DNA of 64,000 bases from Saprospiraceae bacterium. Its GTDB lineage: Bacteria; Bacteroidota; Bacteroidia; Chitinophagales; Saprospiraceae. A program made the position numbers and the translations under genes. Below the pieces are notes generated by a model. That model did no database searches and was not told where the DNA came from. It was given only the letters and a program-made list of their open reading frames with translations. This document shows, piece after piece, positions 8,988 to 18,068 of this stretch. The stretch covers positions 30,767-94,766 of the forward strand of contig JAHDFP010000016.1 in NCBI GenBank assembly GCA_020628095.1. The letters are read 5' to 3'. Numbering within the stretch: the first letter of the stretch is position 1; every line of letters starts with the position of its first letter.

Positions 8988-9152
8988 CTAAATCTTACTT
9001 ATCACCCGAGTCATATTAAGGTCTTTACCCATAAGCCTAACCATATAGACACCTGATTCCCATCCTGAGATATCAATACTGTCTGTTACCTCCCCACGTA
9101 ATACCAATCGACCATTATAAGATAAGATTTGGTGGTTTAATGCCAGAGCAAT
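8988..9152 (-). pseudogene. Remnant of a T9SS type A sorting domain
   Basis: A stop-to-stop open stretch of 54 codons with no start codon of its own. It encodes the end of a type IX secretion C-terminal sorting domain: ALNHQILSYNGRLVL, then SIDISGWESGVYMVRL, and a basic end (MTRVISKI). This is the pattern of the last 50 residues of Por-secreted proteins. An in-frame TAA precedes it at 9153-9155, and the rest of the cargo gene is gone, replaced by the tRNA terminator. It seems to be a leftover of a larger gene lost or displaced at the locus where the defence cassette now lies. Confidence 0.7.
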
Positions 9153-9180
9153 TTATATTACAACCTACACTCCCACCAAC

Positions 9181-9219
9181 AAAAAAAGCGCAAAACATAT
9201 TAATCCATGCTTTGCGCTT
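9181..9219 (-). terminator. Rho-independent terminator of tRNA-Arg
   Basis: On the minus strand a 13-bp stem (arms 9207-9219 and 9186-9198, one G-T pair) encloses an 8-nt loop and is followed by a run of seven T. It begins 7 bases after the end of the tRNA, so it ends that transcript. Confidence 0.88.
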
Positions 9220-9226
9220 ATAAGAG

Positions 9227-9300
9227 TGACCACAGGAGGAGTCGAACCCCCAACCTCCTGAGCCGTAATCAGGTACTCTATCCAATTGAGCTATGTGGCC
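9227..9300 (-). tRNA. tRNA-Arg (anticodon ACG)
   Basis: A complete cloverleaf on the minus strand, 74 nt without encoded CCA. The acceptor GGCCACA pairs with TGTGGTC (one G-T pair); the D arm has AGCTCAATTGGATAGAGT; the anticodon stem CCTGA/TCAGG closes the loop TTACGGC with anticodon ACG; and the T arm contains GGTTCGACTCC. Reading CGU (with A34 edited to inosine also CGC/CGA) makes it the main arginine CGN tRNA. Confidence 0.95.
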
Positions 9301-9367
9301 ATTAAAATCCTAAAACAAATATATAGCTTTCTGTCTTGCTGTCTAATAATGGGCAGATAATAATTTA

Positions 9368-11464
9368 CTATCTGATGAGGGTAATGCTGCCTGATGTTTG
9401 TCTTTGTTCGCCGTTGGTTTCGTAGTAGGCGTAGTAGACATAGACACCTTGGGCGAGTGCCTTTCCTTGTCGGGTGCCATCCCATGGGGTATTGACGTCT
9501 TGGGTAGAAAAGACGACAGATCCATATCTATCATAGATATCTACCGTATAGTTCTCTACCTCACAGTTGGATTGTATGCCAAAGCGGGCATTGGGTCCCG
9601 TATCATTAGGGTTAAAGACATTGGCGAAATAGGGATTGCAGATATAAGAAACGTCTATGCTGTACTGGTAGGTACAATTCTTATCAGAGACTACTGACAA
9701 GTTATACTTGGCGACCCCTTCGTTTCCTTTTATGATAGGATTAGGGCAATCGGGGCAACTAAGACCCGTCGAAGGCTCCCATAAGACTGTATAACTATCA
9801 GGTACTTCGTTATCGAACATATACTCGCCTCCATAATCCAGCTCTACAGAAGTCTGTATATCTACATAGTCAATGTCTGGATCTAGGAGCGAAAGAAAAA
9901 TAGTCGAGTCACAGCCTAGAGCATTGGTCAATATGATAGAGGTATCTACAGGACTTATCAGCGTATAACCGTTATAATCAAAAAAGTCACCAGCACAGAC
10001 TTCTCTCGTGAGTGATTCTGACGAGTTACTCAGCACTTCTATGTTGACTTGCACTAGAGAATCACAACCGTCCGCATCGGTAAGGATCGCTTCGCCTTGA
10101 TTATAGTTTTCGTCAAAGGTCTGATCACCGAGCTTGACCTCAAAACCAGATCCCTCACAGGTCTGATAATAGGCTTCACTGATAGGGACCTCTGTCCATA
10201 TTATTTCCGTGGTTATTACAGAATCACAATTTTGGGCATTGGTGATAACAGAAGCATAGACATCCTCTGCGAATGCCTCGGTTCCATCAGGCAGTGTATA
10301 GGCCTGATTAGGGCATTTGGTTATCTGGGTTGTAGACTCCGTGTTACTATAGAAAGTCAAGTCTACCATAACCAGTGAATCACAGCCGTATTGGTCTGTA
10401 AGTATTTCTTCTCCTACCGGACGATCTTGATTATAGTTTTGGTCATTGATGCTGACGGAGTAATCGTCTCCTTCGCATCCGGTGTACTCTATCAGGGTTA
10501 CGGGATTCTCTGAGAAAGTGACATTGGTTATAATTGTGGAGTCACAGCCCGCTTGATTGAGCAGGGCCGTTAAGTATACACCCTCATCCACGACAGTATC
10601 ACCGTCGGGTAATTCGTATTCGTCATCTGGGCATTTGACGATAGACTCTTCTGTGGTGCTGCCGACATTGGCCAGTTCGCAACCTAGCGCCATGATATTG
10701 CAGGCGAGGATGTCATTGGAGTTGATGACGTTACCATTATCAGAGACTCGTCCTGCACCACCGCTGCATATAATACCGACATCGGCTAGTAAGAGGTCAT
10801 TAGTCTCACTATCTAGTACGATAGTCGGTCGACCATTGCGATCTCTTGCCAGGATAGATGCTCCTGTCACAGGGATACTTCTATAATGAGCCTGAAAGGT
10901 TCCTCCCTGATTAAACTCTGACAACGACCCAAAAGGACCATCGAATATATTTATGCCAGAGGTCTCTCCTGGACGGTTAGGATTGCTGTTATTATTATCT
11001 ATGCGATAACCCCAGCTTTCGCTTTCTTTTTGAAAAGCGATGACAAGATTTTCTTCACATAGTACAGACCATCGTTTGACCGTATCTATATATTCTGGTT
11101 CTATAGTAGAGGGTTCTTCTGTTGCGAATGCACCTAGTATTATAATATCACAACCCAGTTCTGATAATCGTTCTGTGCTCATATCGCTCCGCCTTAGTCC
11201 TTGGAGTTGCACCGCGCAGGGCGAAACACCCGTCGCGCCAAAATTATTAGGATTACGCAACTTAGCATTGATACCTATCATGGCTTCGCCATCGAGGGTA
11301 TAATCACAATCAAAATCAAAGACACTCGTATTAGGATAGCAAAATTCGCTGGCGGGTGTATGGCAGATTATCAGCCGTGAATCTGTATCACAACAATCTT
11401 GCGCCAATAAAATACCATGACCAGCACTTAGCCATATAATAAGGGATACAATAAGGTGTCTCAA
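9368..11464 (-). CDS. Secreted repeat protein with type B (gliding-motility) T9SS sorting domain
   Basis: A 698-residue exported protein. A signal peptide (about 1-21, ending in LLAQD) leads into a cysteine-rich N-terminal region with a lamin-tail-like look (DGEAMIGINAKL, GVSPCAVQLQGL). Then come about five imperfect modules of roughly 70 residues, each containing a GCDS or NCDS turn followed by a beta strand (for example GCDSLVMVDLTF). The final 90 residues are a CHU_C/type B sorting domain: YFANVFNPNDTGPNARFG, YDRYGSVVFS, TPWDGTRQGK and GVYVYYAYY. It should cross the inner membrane by Sec and be delivered to the cell surface by T9SS. The function may be adhesive or structural; no enzyme motif is seen. 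Confidence 0.9.
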   Translation of the reverse strand: MRHLIVSLIIWLSAGHGILLAQDCCDTDSRLIICHTPASEFCYPNTSVFDFDCDYTLDGEAMIGINAKLRNPNNFGATGVSPCAVQLQGLRRSDMSTERLSELGCDIIILGAFATEEPSTIEPEYIDTVKRWSVLCEENLVIAFQKESESWGYRIDNNNSNPNRPGETSGINIFDGPFGSLSEFNQGGTFQAHYRSIPVTGASILARDRNGRPTIVLDSETNDLLLADVGIICSGGAGRVSDNGNVINSNDILACNIMALGCELANVGSTTEESIVKCPDDEYELPDGDTVVDEGVYLTALLNQAGCDSTIITNVTFSENPVTLIEYTGCEGDDYSVSINDQNYNQDRPVGEEILTDQYGCDSLVMVDLTFYSNTESTTQITKCPNQAYTLPDGTEAFAEDVYASVITNAQNCDSVITTEIIWTEVPISEAYYQTCEGSGFEVKLGDQTFDENYNQGEAILTDADGCDSLVQVNIEVLSNSSESLTREVCAGDFFDYNGYTLISPVDTSIILTNALGCDSTIFLSLLDPDIDYVDIQTSVELDYGGEYMFDNEVPDSYTVLWEPSTGLSCPDCPNPIIKGNEGVAKYNLSVVSDKNCTYQYSIDVSYICNPYFANVFNPNDTGPNARFGIQSNCEVENYTVDIYDRYGSVVFSTQDVNTPWDGTRQGKALAQGVYVYYAYYETNGEQRQTSGSITLIR

Positions 11465-11612
11465 AGTTGTTATTTTGATAGTATGATAAATGTACTCGTA
11501 ATACGACGGATATAAGAGAATCGTTGCATCAGACTTATTTTATATGATAATAAGTTGATCTTTGAGACATTATCGTATTAAATTGATAAGTCATAATCCT
11601 ATTTCGATAATA

Positions 11613-12020
11613 ATGTCAGTAAAAGTAGCGACGCCCGTCATCATAGAAAAACCTAAGGTAGACATCGCACCAGAGTTGCTCGCCGAGATACAATCTCAGG
11701 TACACGAGCAAGGTCAAGTGGTCGTGCATTGCTTACAGGAAGTCTGGTTTCCGACATTGATAAGGATATGGCCGACGACATTTCTTTTTGATAGGCACTC
11801 AGACCACTCATCCAGGCTCGTCCATGCGGAGAATATCACCTATTACCCTCAGTGGAAGCCTATAGACATTGGCGAAAATTATTTTACACTCATTTTCTCA
11901 GGCCTACCTGATCATTGCGCCGTCTTTGATCTTATAGAGCAATGTGATAACCAGAATGGTGCCTTCCGCGTCAAAGGCATCACACGCAATGAGACCGATG
12001 TATACTATGTCAGGTTATAA
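11613..12020 (+). CDS. Hypothetical protein, 135 aa, Bacteroidota-type
   Basis: I do not recognise a named family. The ATG at 11613 (MSVKVATPV) fits better than the upstream ATG at 11562, whose extra 17 residues look like translated leader. The N-terminal 35 residues are helical and charged. They are followed by a compact mixed region with EVWFPTLIRIWPTTFLFD (about 48-65) and QWKPIDIGENYFTLIFSGLP (about 86-105), rich in aromatic residues. There is no signal peptide or membrane span. It is a cytoplasmic single-domain protein, transcribed alone between two minus-strand exported-protein genes. Confidence 0.75.
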   Translation: MSVKVATPVIIEKPKVDIAPELLAEIQSQVHEQGQVVVHCLQEVWFPTLIRIWPTTFLFDRHSDHSSRLVHAENITYYPQWKPIDIGENYFTLIFSGLPDHCAVFDLIEQCDNQNGAFRVKGITRNETDVYYVRL

Positions 12021-12052
12021 AAAAAAGATAGCCTCCGTACAGAGACTATCTT
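12019..12052 (-). terminator. Probable terminator of the 12.1-12.7 kb outer-membrane gene
   Basis: Arms 12025-12035 and 12042-12052 pair over 10 positions with one mismatch around a 6-nt loop. Read on the minus strand, the hairpin is followed by a run of eight T (12019-12026 on the plus strand). It lies about 40 bases beyond the stop of the outer-membrane gene. It overlaps the last codon of the convergent plus-strand gene. Confidence 0.7.
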
Positions 12053-12093
12053 CCATATTATATAAAGCAAAAGGGCTTTATTGTTTCTTTTGG

Positions 12094-12726
12094 TTAGAAT
12101 GCCATTCCTATAGATAGGGTCAGGCGATTAGCACTATTGGAGTATTTAAGTCGGTCGTTTTTGAGAGAGAAGCCATCGACGATGCTTGTAAATTTGTTAA
12201 CATACTTCAGGTCGAAATGGAATAAGCCCAGATTATACCCTATCATACCCTGAAAACCAAATTCTGTGGCCTTAGATGTATCCCTATAACCTTCTACCTC
12301 AGAAAGCTCAGAGTCCTTATCTATAGTCAAGTCCAAAACAGGACCAAGACCAATCTTAAAATCTTTGATCTTAACACCCGCATTGAAAGGTATCTCGACA
12401 AAGTAGTATTGCTCTCGATAATCTCTTGGCGCATCTGACAAGTTCTTATATCCCTTGAGCATAAAAGTCAAAGAATAAGTAGAGGCCAAAAACTCAGTCT
12501 GTAAGAAAATAGGTCCTAAATCATTGTATGCCACAAATCCCGCAGAGGTGACAGGAGTTGCCCCCGTAAATTCCATGTCATAAACGATAAAATCACTCAT
12601 CGGGATCACTTCTATCTTAGAAGATTTTTGTGTGATATATCCGTAAGATACCTTGGGACCGATACTCCATTGAGCTTGTAATCCCACACTCACCAGACAT
12701 AACACTAACACCTTTAAAAAATTCAT
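12094..12726 (-). CDS. Outer-membrane beta-barrel protein (PorT-like/OMP_b-brl family)
   Basis: A 210-residue exported protein with a signal peptide (MNFLKVLVLCLVSVGLQAQ, 1-19). The mature part shows alternating hydrophobic/polar strands (for example FVEIPFNAGVKI, FGFQGMIGYNLGLF, FHFDLKYVNKF) and a terminal LTLSIGMAF strand ending in phenylalanine, as outer-membrane barrels do. The pattern fits the small eight-stranded OMP family common in Bacteroidota, function unknown. It is a single gene, separated by about 235 bases from the divergent ribosomal protein operon. Confidence 0.82.
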   Translation of the reverse strand: MNFLKVLVLCLVSVGLQAQWSIGPKVSYGYITQKSSKIEVIPMSDFIVYDMEFTGATPVTSAGFVAYNDLGPIFLQTEFLASTYSLTFMLKGYKNLSDAPRDYREQYYFVEIPFNAGVKIKDFKIGLGPVLDLTIDKDSELSEVEGYRDTSKATEFGFQGMIGYNLGLFHFDLKYVNKFTSIVDGFSLKNDRLKYSNSANRLTLSIGMAF

Positions 12727-12928
12727 TTCTGATTAAATATTCTATTGCGTGAAAAAAATTAGTTCACCCTATAGACACATATTGTATGCCTTACACTACC
12801 TAATACGGGCATAATGACACTTTCTGACAAGCGCCTTTCATTATTAATCGGGTTAAGGCTATTTTGAGTAATAATCTGGGGTCTTACATTAATAAGATGG
12901 ATGGCTTTATATTTATTAATAATTACTC

Positions 12929-12936
12929 TATCTTTG
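12929..12936 (+). promoter_or_regulatory. Bacteroidota-type -7 box upstream of rpmB
   Basis: TATCTTTG fits TAnnTTTG, the -7 element used by the Bacteroidota primary sigma factor. A TTTA sequence lies about 19 bases upstream in the -33 position. The box lies 25 bases before the L28 start codon, giving a short leader. Confidence 0.65.
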
Positions 12937-12961
12937 CGCCTTCTTATTAAAAAAGGAACTG

Positions 12962-13216
12962 ATGTCACGAGTTTGTCAACTTACTGGAAAGAAGCCCATA
13001 ACTGGTAATAATGTCTCTCACTCTAAGAGACGCACCAAGAGAAGATTTTTACCTAATCTTCATACTAAGAGATATTATATACCTGAGATAGATAAGTGGG
13101 TAACACTTAAGCTAAGCTCCAGCGCAATGAGAAATATCAACAAATTAGGCGTCTACGAATATCTTAAAAGACAACAAAAAGCGGGATTCGATATAGGAAT
13201 CGAACTCAAAAAATAG
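12962..13216 (+). CDS. rpmB: 50S ribosomal protein L28
   Basis: An 84-residue ribosomal protein L28, a basic protein of the large subunit. The start MSRVCQLTGKKPITGNNVSHS is the family's conserved N terminus, and NLHTKRYYIPE with an alkaline tail follows. It heads a four-gene block (rpmB, rpmG, DUF4295, ftsY) that is characteristic of Bacteroidota. The gene is 6 bases from rpmG. The TAnnTTTG promoter just upstream supports this start. Confidence 0.97.
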   Translation: MSRVCQLTGKKPITGNNVSHSKRRTKRRFLPNLHTKRYYIPEIDKWVTLKLSSSAMRNINKLGVYEYLKRQQKAGFDIGIELKK

Positions 13217-13222
13217 GATAGC

Positions 13223-13411
13223 ATGGCAAAGAAATCAAAAGGTAACAGAATACAGATCATACTAGAGTGTACAGAGCACAAAGCTACTGGGATGCCTGGT
13301 ACATCCAGATATGTTACTCAGAAAAATAGAAAGAATACACCGGATAGAATGGAACTGAAAAAGTACAATCCGATTCTTAAGAAATATACTATTCACAAAG
13401 AAATCAAATAA
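13223..13411 (+). CDS. rpmG: 50S ribosomal protein L33
   Basis: A 62-residue L33 of the large ribosomal subunit with the family segments [26 protein letters not shown] and [11 protein letters not shown]. The zinc-ribbon cysteine pairs of C+ type L33 proteins are absent: only one cysteine is present, so this is a zinc-independent (C-) form. It lies between rpmB and the DUF4295 gene with gaps of 6 and 2 bases. Confidence 0.97.
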   Translation: MAKKSKGNRIQIILECTEHKATGMPGTSRYVTQKNRKNTPDRMELKKYNPILKKYTIHKEIK

Positions 13412-13413
13412 TT

Positions 13414-13590
13414 ATGGCTAAAGTCAGTAAAAACGCGAGAGTCGCACAAAGAGCTGCAAATGCTGGATCAGGTAGAGATTTTGTAAAAGTTGTAAAGAGT
13501 ATAAAAGATCCAAATACTGGAAAATACACTTACCAAGAAGTGATGATCCACAAGGACAAAGTCAAAGAGTTCTTTGCGGACAAAAAATAA
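13414..13590 (+). CDS. DUF4295 small basic protein
   Basis: A 58-residue basic protein starting MAKVSKNARVAQRAAN and ending in VMIHKDKVKEFFADKK. DUF4295 is found in Bacteroidota directly after rpmG and has been suggested to be ribosome-associated, but no function is established that I know of. The ATG follows the L33 stop by two bases, so it is co-translated with the ribosomal genes. A terminator follows. Confidence 0.93.
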   Translation: MAKVSKNARVAQRAANAGSGRDFVKVVKSIKDPNTGKYTYQEVMIHKDKVKEFFADKK

Positions 13591-13610
13591 AGCAATACTT
13601 AGAAAATCCT

Positions 13611-13643
13611 AAAAAGGCGAGGTTACAAACTTTGCCTTTTTTT
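13611..13643 (+). terminator. Terminator after rpmB-rpmG-DUF4295
   Basis: AAAAAGGC (13611-13618) pairs with GCCTTTTT (13634-13641), followed by more T. It separates the ribosomal genes from ftsY, which therefore probably has its own promoter or depends on read-through. Confidence 0.72.
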
Positions 13644-13678
13644 ATACGCATAATTCACGTTATAACGATAGTCATTGG

Positions 13679-14635
13679 ATGAGCATATTCAAAAAATACT
13701 TTACCAAGGATAAGAAGGAAGACCTGGATAAGGGTCTGGAAAAAACCAAAAAGAGCATCTTCGGCAAAATCGCCAATGCCGTCGCTGGTAAATCCAAAGT
13801 AGATGAGTCTTTTCTGGACGAACTGGAAGGCATACTTATATCCTCAGATGTCGGTCTTGATACCACAGTCAAGATCATAGAAAGACTGGAAGCCAAGGTC
13901 GCCGAAGTCAAATATCTCAATACCTCAGAGCTGAACTCCATACTCAAAAGGGTCATCGTAGATATACTGGCGGAAAATAATACGGAGGACTTAGAGGATT
14001 TCGTCTATCCCGATTATCATAGACCTTATGTACTCTTAGTTGTGGGTGTCAATGGGGTCGGCAAGACAACAACCATAGGCAAACTGGCTTATCAGTATAA
14101 GAAAAGAGGTAAGAAGGTGGTGCTCGGTGCGGCGGATACCTTTAGGGCTGCGGCTGTAGATCAGCTCAAAATATGGGCTGACCGTAACGAAGTACAGTTT
14201 TTCTCCAAAGGAATGAATACAGACCCTGCAGCCGTAGCGTACGAAGCAGTGCAATATGCCATGAACGAAGATGCACATATCTGCATCATAGATACGGCGG
14301 GTAGACTACATACCAAAAAGCACCTGATGGACGAGCTGACCAAAATCAAAAACTCCATCAACAAGAAATTACCAGGAGCACCGCACGAGGTGATGCTCGT
14401 ATTGGATGCGACGACAGGTCAGAATGCTGTAGAGCAAGCCACCAAGTTTACCGAAGCGACGGATGTGACCTCATTAGCGATGACTAAGCTGGACGGCTCT
14501 GCTAAAGGTGGTGTCGTACTAAGTATATCGGATCAGTTCAAAATTCCGATCAAATATATAGGCGTGGGAGAAGGAATCGAGCAGTTGCAGATATTCAATA
14601 AGGCCAGTTTTGTGGATTCACTATTCGACGGATAA
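13679..14635 (+). CDS. ftsY: Signal recognition particle receptor FtsY
   Basis: A 318-residue SRP GTPase receptor that docks SRP-ribosome complexes at the inner membrane. A short NG-type protein without the long acidic A domain of enterobacteria: the N-terminal helix MSIFKKYFTKDKKEDLDKGL is followed by the N domain. The G domain has G1 GVNGVGKTT (about 123-131), DTFRAAAVDQL, G3 DTAGR and G4 TKLDG, and ends with GVGEGIEQLQIF. Conserved neighbour of rpmB-rpmG in this phylum. Confidence 0.97.
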   Translation: MSIFKKYFTKDKKEDLDKGLEKTKKSIFGKIANAVAGKSKVDESFLDELEGILISSDVGLDTTVKIIERLEAKVAEVKYLNTSELNSILKRVIVDILAENNTEDLEDFVYPDYHRPYVLLVVGVNGVGKTTTIGKLAYQYKKRGKKVVLGAADTFRAAAVDQLKIWADRNEVQFFSKGMNTDPAAVAYEAVQYAMNEDAHICIIDTAGRLHTKKHLMDELTKIKNSINKKLPGAPHEVMLVLDATTGQNAVEQATKFTEATDVTSLAMTKLDGSAKGGVVLSISDQFKIPIKYIGVGEGIEQLQIFNKASFVDSLFDG

Positions 14636-14848
14636 TAGAGAGATCATATTAGAGGATAATTCAATATCTTTAGTACATAAAATATTCATTGTCAGCGACA
14701 ACAATTCCATAAAGATGTCGATTATATAAGTAGCTGGCGACGACTGATCTTACAGTCCAAGTATCTTTTTGTACATGGGCTGAAAGGACCGGAGAACTCA
14801 TTTTTATAATGAATGTTCCCGTATCAGTCAAATACAAAATATAACGAG

Positions 14849-15259
14849 ATGAAAAAAAGTCATATCATAGCCTTTATTGCCATCGTAGCTGCCGTATCCA
14901 TCATTGTCATAGGCTCTAAGGATGTCACAACTTACGGTGATTTTTCTATGGCAGAGAATGCGCCTGGTTCGGTTAAGATAGCAGGCACGCTGGACTTAAA
15001 TAAACCCATTCATTTTGATATAGAAGAAGACCCTAATTCTTTTTCGTTTTATATGAATGACAAGGCCAATAATAGAAAAAAAGTCATCGTCTCTATGGCA
15101 AAGCCTCAAGACTTTGAGCAATCAGAATCTATTGTGGTGACTGGAAAACTAAAAGGAGACACTTTTTATGCTCATGACATCTTACTCAAGTGTCCATCCA
15201 AATATAAAGATGAAGAAATCAGATTACGAGCAGGATTAGACAAAGAGAAGGTTGGATAA
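14849..15259 (+). CDS. ccmE: Cytochrome c maturation protein CcmE (haem chaperone)
   Basis: A 136-residue periplasmic haem chaperone of system I cytochrome c maturation. A single N-terminal membrane helix (about 4-22) precedes the OB-fold domain with SVKIAGTLDLN and VTGKLKGDTFYAHDILLKCPSKY. The region where CcmE binds haem covalently by His in the HxxxY motif reads AHDILLKCPSKY here: H and Y are present with a longer spacing typical of Bacteroidota CcmE, whose tail ends in CPSKY. I chose ATG 14849 because the ATG at 14813 adds non-membrane residues before the signal anchor. The end overlaps ccmF by 8 bases. Confidence 0.9.
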   Translation: MKKSHIIAFIAIVAAVSIIVIGSKDVTTYGDFSMAENAPGSVKIAGTLDLNKPIHFDIEEDPNSFSFYMNDKANNRKKVIVSMAKPQDFEQSESIVVTGKLKGDTFYAHDILLKCPSKYKDEEIRLRAGLDKEKVG

Positions 15260-18068
15260 CACAATACAATACATCGGAGAAAACCTGATTCCTGGCAAAA
15301 TTGCACATGGATTCATTATTCTTTCTTTTCTTTCGATCTTATACACCGTATACGCTTCCTATAAGCAGATCAAATCAGGGACGATAGATGACAATCGCTG
15401 GCAAAAGCTCGCGCGGTGGTCATTTCTGACGCACGGCATTAGCGTCTTTAGTGTGATAGGCATATTGTTTTACCTGATGATTACGGCGCGGTATGAGTAT
15501 GGTTATGTCTATGATCATGTCTCGGATGATCTGCCGATGCGATATATTTTCTCTGCTTTTTGGGAAGGGCAAGAAGGCAGCTTTTTGCTATGGATGTTCT
15601 GGCATGTAGTATTAGGATTCTTCCTGATAAAAAAGACTAAATCTCTCGAAAGCCCAGTCTTACTTTTTTATAGTCTGATCCAACTTATTCTCGCCACCAT
15701 GATCTTAGGAGTGCATGTTGGTTTTGGAGAATACACCTATAAGATAGGTAGCAACCCTACCCTTTTGCTTAGAGATATATTCGATGTACCTGTATTTCAG
15801 AAAGAGAACTACTTAGAGCTACTGGAAGGTACTGGTCTCAATCCTTTATTACAGAACTACTGGATGACCATCCATCCACCGACTTTATTTTTGGGTTTTG
15901 CGAGTGCGAGTATACCGTTTTCCTTCGCGGCAGGTGCTATGTACACACGCGACTATAAATCATGGCTGACTCCTGTACTCAAATGGTCTTTGTTCTCAGC
16001 AGGCGTCTTGGGCTTGGGAATATTTATGGGAGGCATCTGGGCTTATGAGGCCTTGACCTTTGGCGGATACTGGGCATGGGACCCTGTAGAAAACATGTCG
16101 CTCGTTCCTTGGATTATATTAGTAGCAGGTATTCATACTAATCTCATTGCCAAAAGCACTGGACGTGCGATCGGCAGTACATTGATATATTACTGCCTTA
16201 CTTTGGTTTTGGTATTATACAGCACATACCTGACTCGTTCAGGCATATTAGGCGATACATCGGCACATGCCTTTACTGAGATGGGACTGTCGCCGCAGCT
16301 TATATTCTTAGTTGGATTCTTCGCGATATTATCTACATGGCTATATTTCACACGACTCAAAGAAATACCAAAACAAGAAAAAGAAGAAAGTATCTATTCC
16401 AGAGAGTTCTGGATGTTTATTGGAGCATTGGTGTTGTTATTTAGTGGTATTATAATTTCTACGTCAACATCGCTCCCTGTATTTAATAAGATCGTCAGTC
16501 TTTTCAATCCTTCATTTGAGGGATCGGTAATCAATGATCCCATACCACATTACAACAAGTTCCAGATATGGATCGCCATATTAATCTCGGTACTTACTGC
16601 CAAGACGGTCTATCTAAGATATAAGGCCAATGGAATGAGCGCGCAACAGACCAAGTCATTTGCATTACCGCAGATTGCATATTTTGCCATTGCAGCAGCC
16701 CTGACTTTTATCATGAGTTTTTGGCTGGACTATTTTCATTGGAAATATGCATTACTGACTGTCACCTGCTGGTATACCGTCATCGCTAACGGTGCTATGC
16801 TCATAAAAGGACTCAAACAAAATCCAAGAATCGTGGGTTTCGTGTGTGGACACGCTGGTTTTGGATTGATGATATTAGGTGTGATCGCCAGTGGCCTTAA
16901 TGAAGAGTCGATTACAGAAGACAATTTCTTACTAAGAGAAATCGTCTTGGACGAAGAAGAAAGAAACTCTGTCAATCTCATCAAAGGAAAACCATTCTTT
17001 ATCAACAATTATTGGTTAACTTATGAGAGTGATACCACCTATGATAAGACTCGAAGATTCAAAATAAAATTTGAGAGAGAAGACAGCTTAGGTAATAAGG
17101 TAGAGACCTTTTACCTCTACCCTAATATGCTCTACAATAATAAGCTCACCAAAATGGCTGCTGTCAATCCTTCTATCAAAAGGTATGTAGACCGCGACAT
17201 ATTTGTACATGTCACAGGACTGCCTGGATCACAAACTGATATAGAAGTCGCCAAAGAAAATGAAGACTCACTAGTCTACATCACCTATGATATGATGATC
17301 GGTGACACGCTGACCCTAAGCGAGAATAAGAAGGTAGTCATAGAGAGCTATTCTTACCAACCTAATAACGAAGAATACAAAGACAGTCAAAGCGACCTAG
17401 GACTATCTGCGGTCATAAGGTGTATCGATCAAAAAATGGAAGTCGATGAGGTCATAGAACCCGTGCTAGGTCTTAAGGAAAACATGCTCTACCAATATCC
17501 AGATCAAGTCAATGACCTCAACATTAAGATTAAACTCAACGAGCAATCTTTTGACAACTTCTTTACGCAAGAAAACGAATTAGTGTACGAATCATTTACT
17601 GTACCTAAGGGTGGATCATTCGATTATAAGAATACCTCGTATACCGTCAAGACATTAGACTCTAATGTAGAAGACCGCAACTATGATAAGCAAGAGGGAG
17701 ATGTGGTGGTGAGAGCCTTGATAGAGTATACCTTAGATAATGGCGACAACAGATCATTATCCCCACTCTACGTAATCAGAGGCAGTAAACCATACTCGAT
17801 CAAAGATTATGATCCTGTATCAGGCACCCACATAAGATTATCGCATATCAATCCTGCCAATGAGGAGTTCGTATTTCAGATTGCGGAAGATGTCCGAGAT
17901 GCAAAGAGTATGATAGTCGATATTGCGGAGAATGTACCGCGTGATGATATCATCGCACTAGAAGCAACCATTTTCCCAGGTATTAATCTTTTCTGGAGTG
18001 GTACGATACTCATGCTTAGTGGATTTTTTATCTCATGGTGGATACGGTACAAATCCAAGTATGCCTAA
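15252..18068 (+). CDS. ccmF: Cytochrome c maturation protein CcmF / CcsA-type haem lyase
   Basis: A 938-residue polytopic haem lyase subunit that joins haem to apocytochrome c. The WWD-type haem-handling motif is present (GGYWAWDPVENMSLVPW, about residues 273-289), with histidines in WMTIHPPTLFLGFAS and AGIHTNL. A large periplasmic domain occupies residues about 560-900, followed by a last helix (NLFWSGTILMLSGFFISWWI). The start is TTG 15252, coupled to ccmE. The end overlaps the DUF2520 gene by 8 bases. CcmA-D are not next to it, so the set is split in this genome. Confidence 0.94.
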   Translation: MDNTIQYIGENLIPGKIAHGFIILSFLSILYTVYASYKQIKSGTIDDNRWQKLARWSFLTHGISVFSVIGILFYLMITARYEYGYVYDHVSDDLPMRYIFSAFWEGQEGSFLLWMFWHVVLGFFLIKKTKSLESPVLLFYSLIQLILATMILGVHVGFGEYTYKIGSNPTLLLRDIFDVPVFQKENYLELLEGTGLNPLLQNYWMTIHPPTLFLGFASASIPFSFAAGAMYTRDYKSWLTPVLKWSLFSAGVLGLGIFMGGIWAYEALTFGGYWAWDPVENMSLVPWIILVAGIHTNLIAKSTGRAIGSTLIYYCLTLVLVLYSTYLTRSGILGDTSAHAFTEMGLSPQLIFLVGFFAILSTWLYFTRLKEIPKQEKEESIYSREFWMFIGALVLLFSGIIISTSTSLPVFNKIVSLFNPSFEGSVINDPIPHYNKFQIWIAILISVLTAKTVYLRYKANGMSAQQTKSFALPQIAYFAIAAALTFIMSFWLDYFHWKYALLTVTCWYTVIANGAMLIKGLKQNPRIVGFVCGHAGFGLMILGVIASGLNEESITEDNFLLREIVLDEEERNSVNLIKGKPFFINNYWLTYESDTTYDKTRRFKIKFEREDSLGNKVETFYLYPNMLYNNKLTKMAAVNPSIKRYVDRDIFVHVTGLPGSQTDIEVAKENEDSLVYITYDMMIGDTLTLSENKKVVIESYSYQPNNEEYKDSQSDLGLSAVIRCIDQKMEVDEVIEPVLGLKENMLYQYPDQVNDLNIKIKLNEQSFDNFFTQENELVYESFTVPKGGSFDYKNTSYTVKTLDSNVEDRNYDKQEGDVVVRALIEYTLDNGDNRSLSPLYVIRGSKPYSIKDYDPVSGTHIRLSHINPANEEFVFQIAEDVRDAKSMIVDIAENVPRDDIIALEATIFPGINLFWSGTILMLSGFFISWWIRYKSKYA

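Noticed and set aside
10557..11303. Plus-strand open frames opposite the T9SS-secreted protein
   Set aside because: They are antisense shadows of a clear coding gene with signal peptide and sorting domain.
14636..14848. A small ccmD-like gene before ccmE
   Set aside because: No membrane-spanning frame with a start codon is seen in these bases; I find nothing to annotate.
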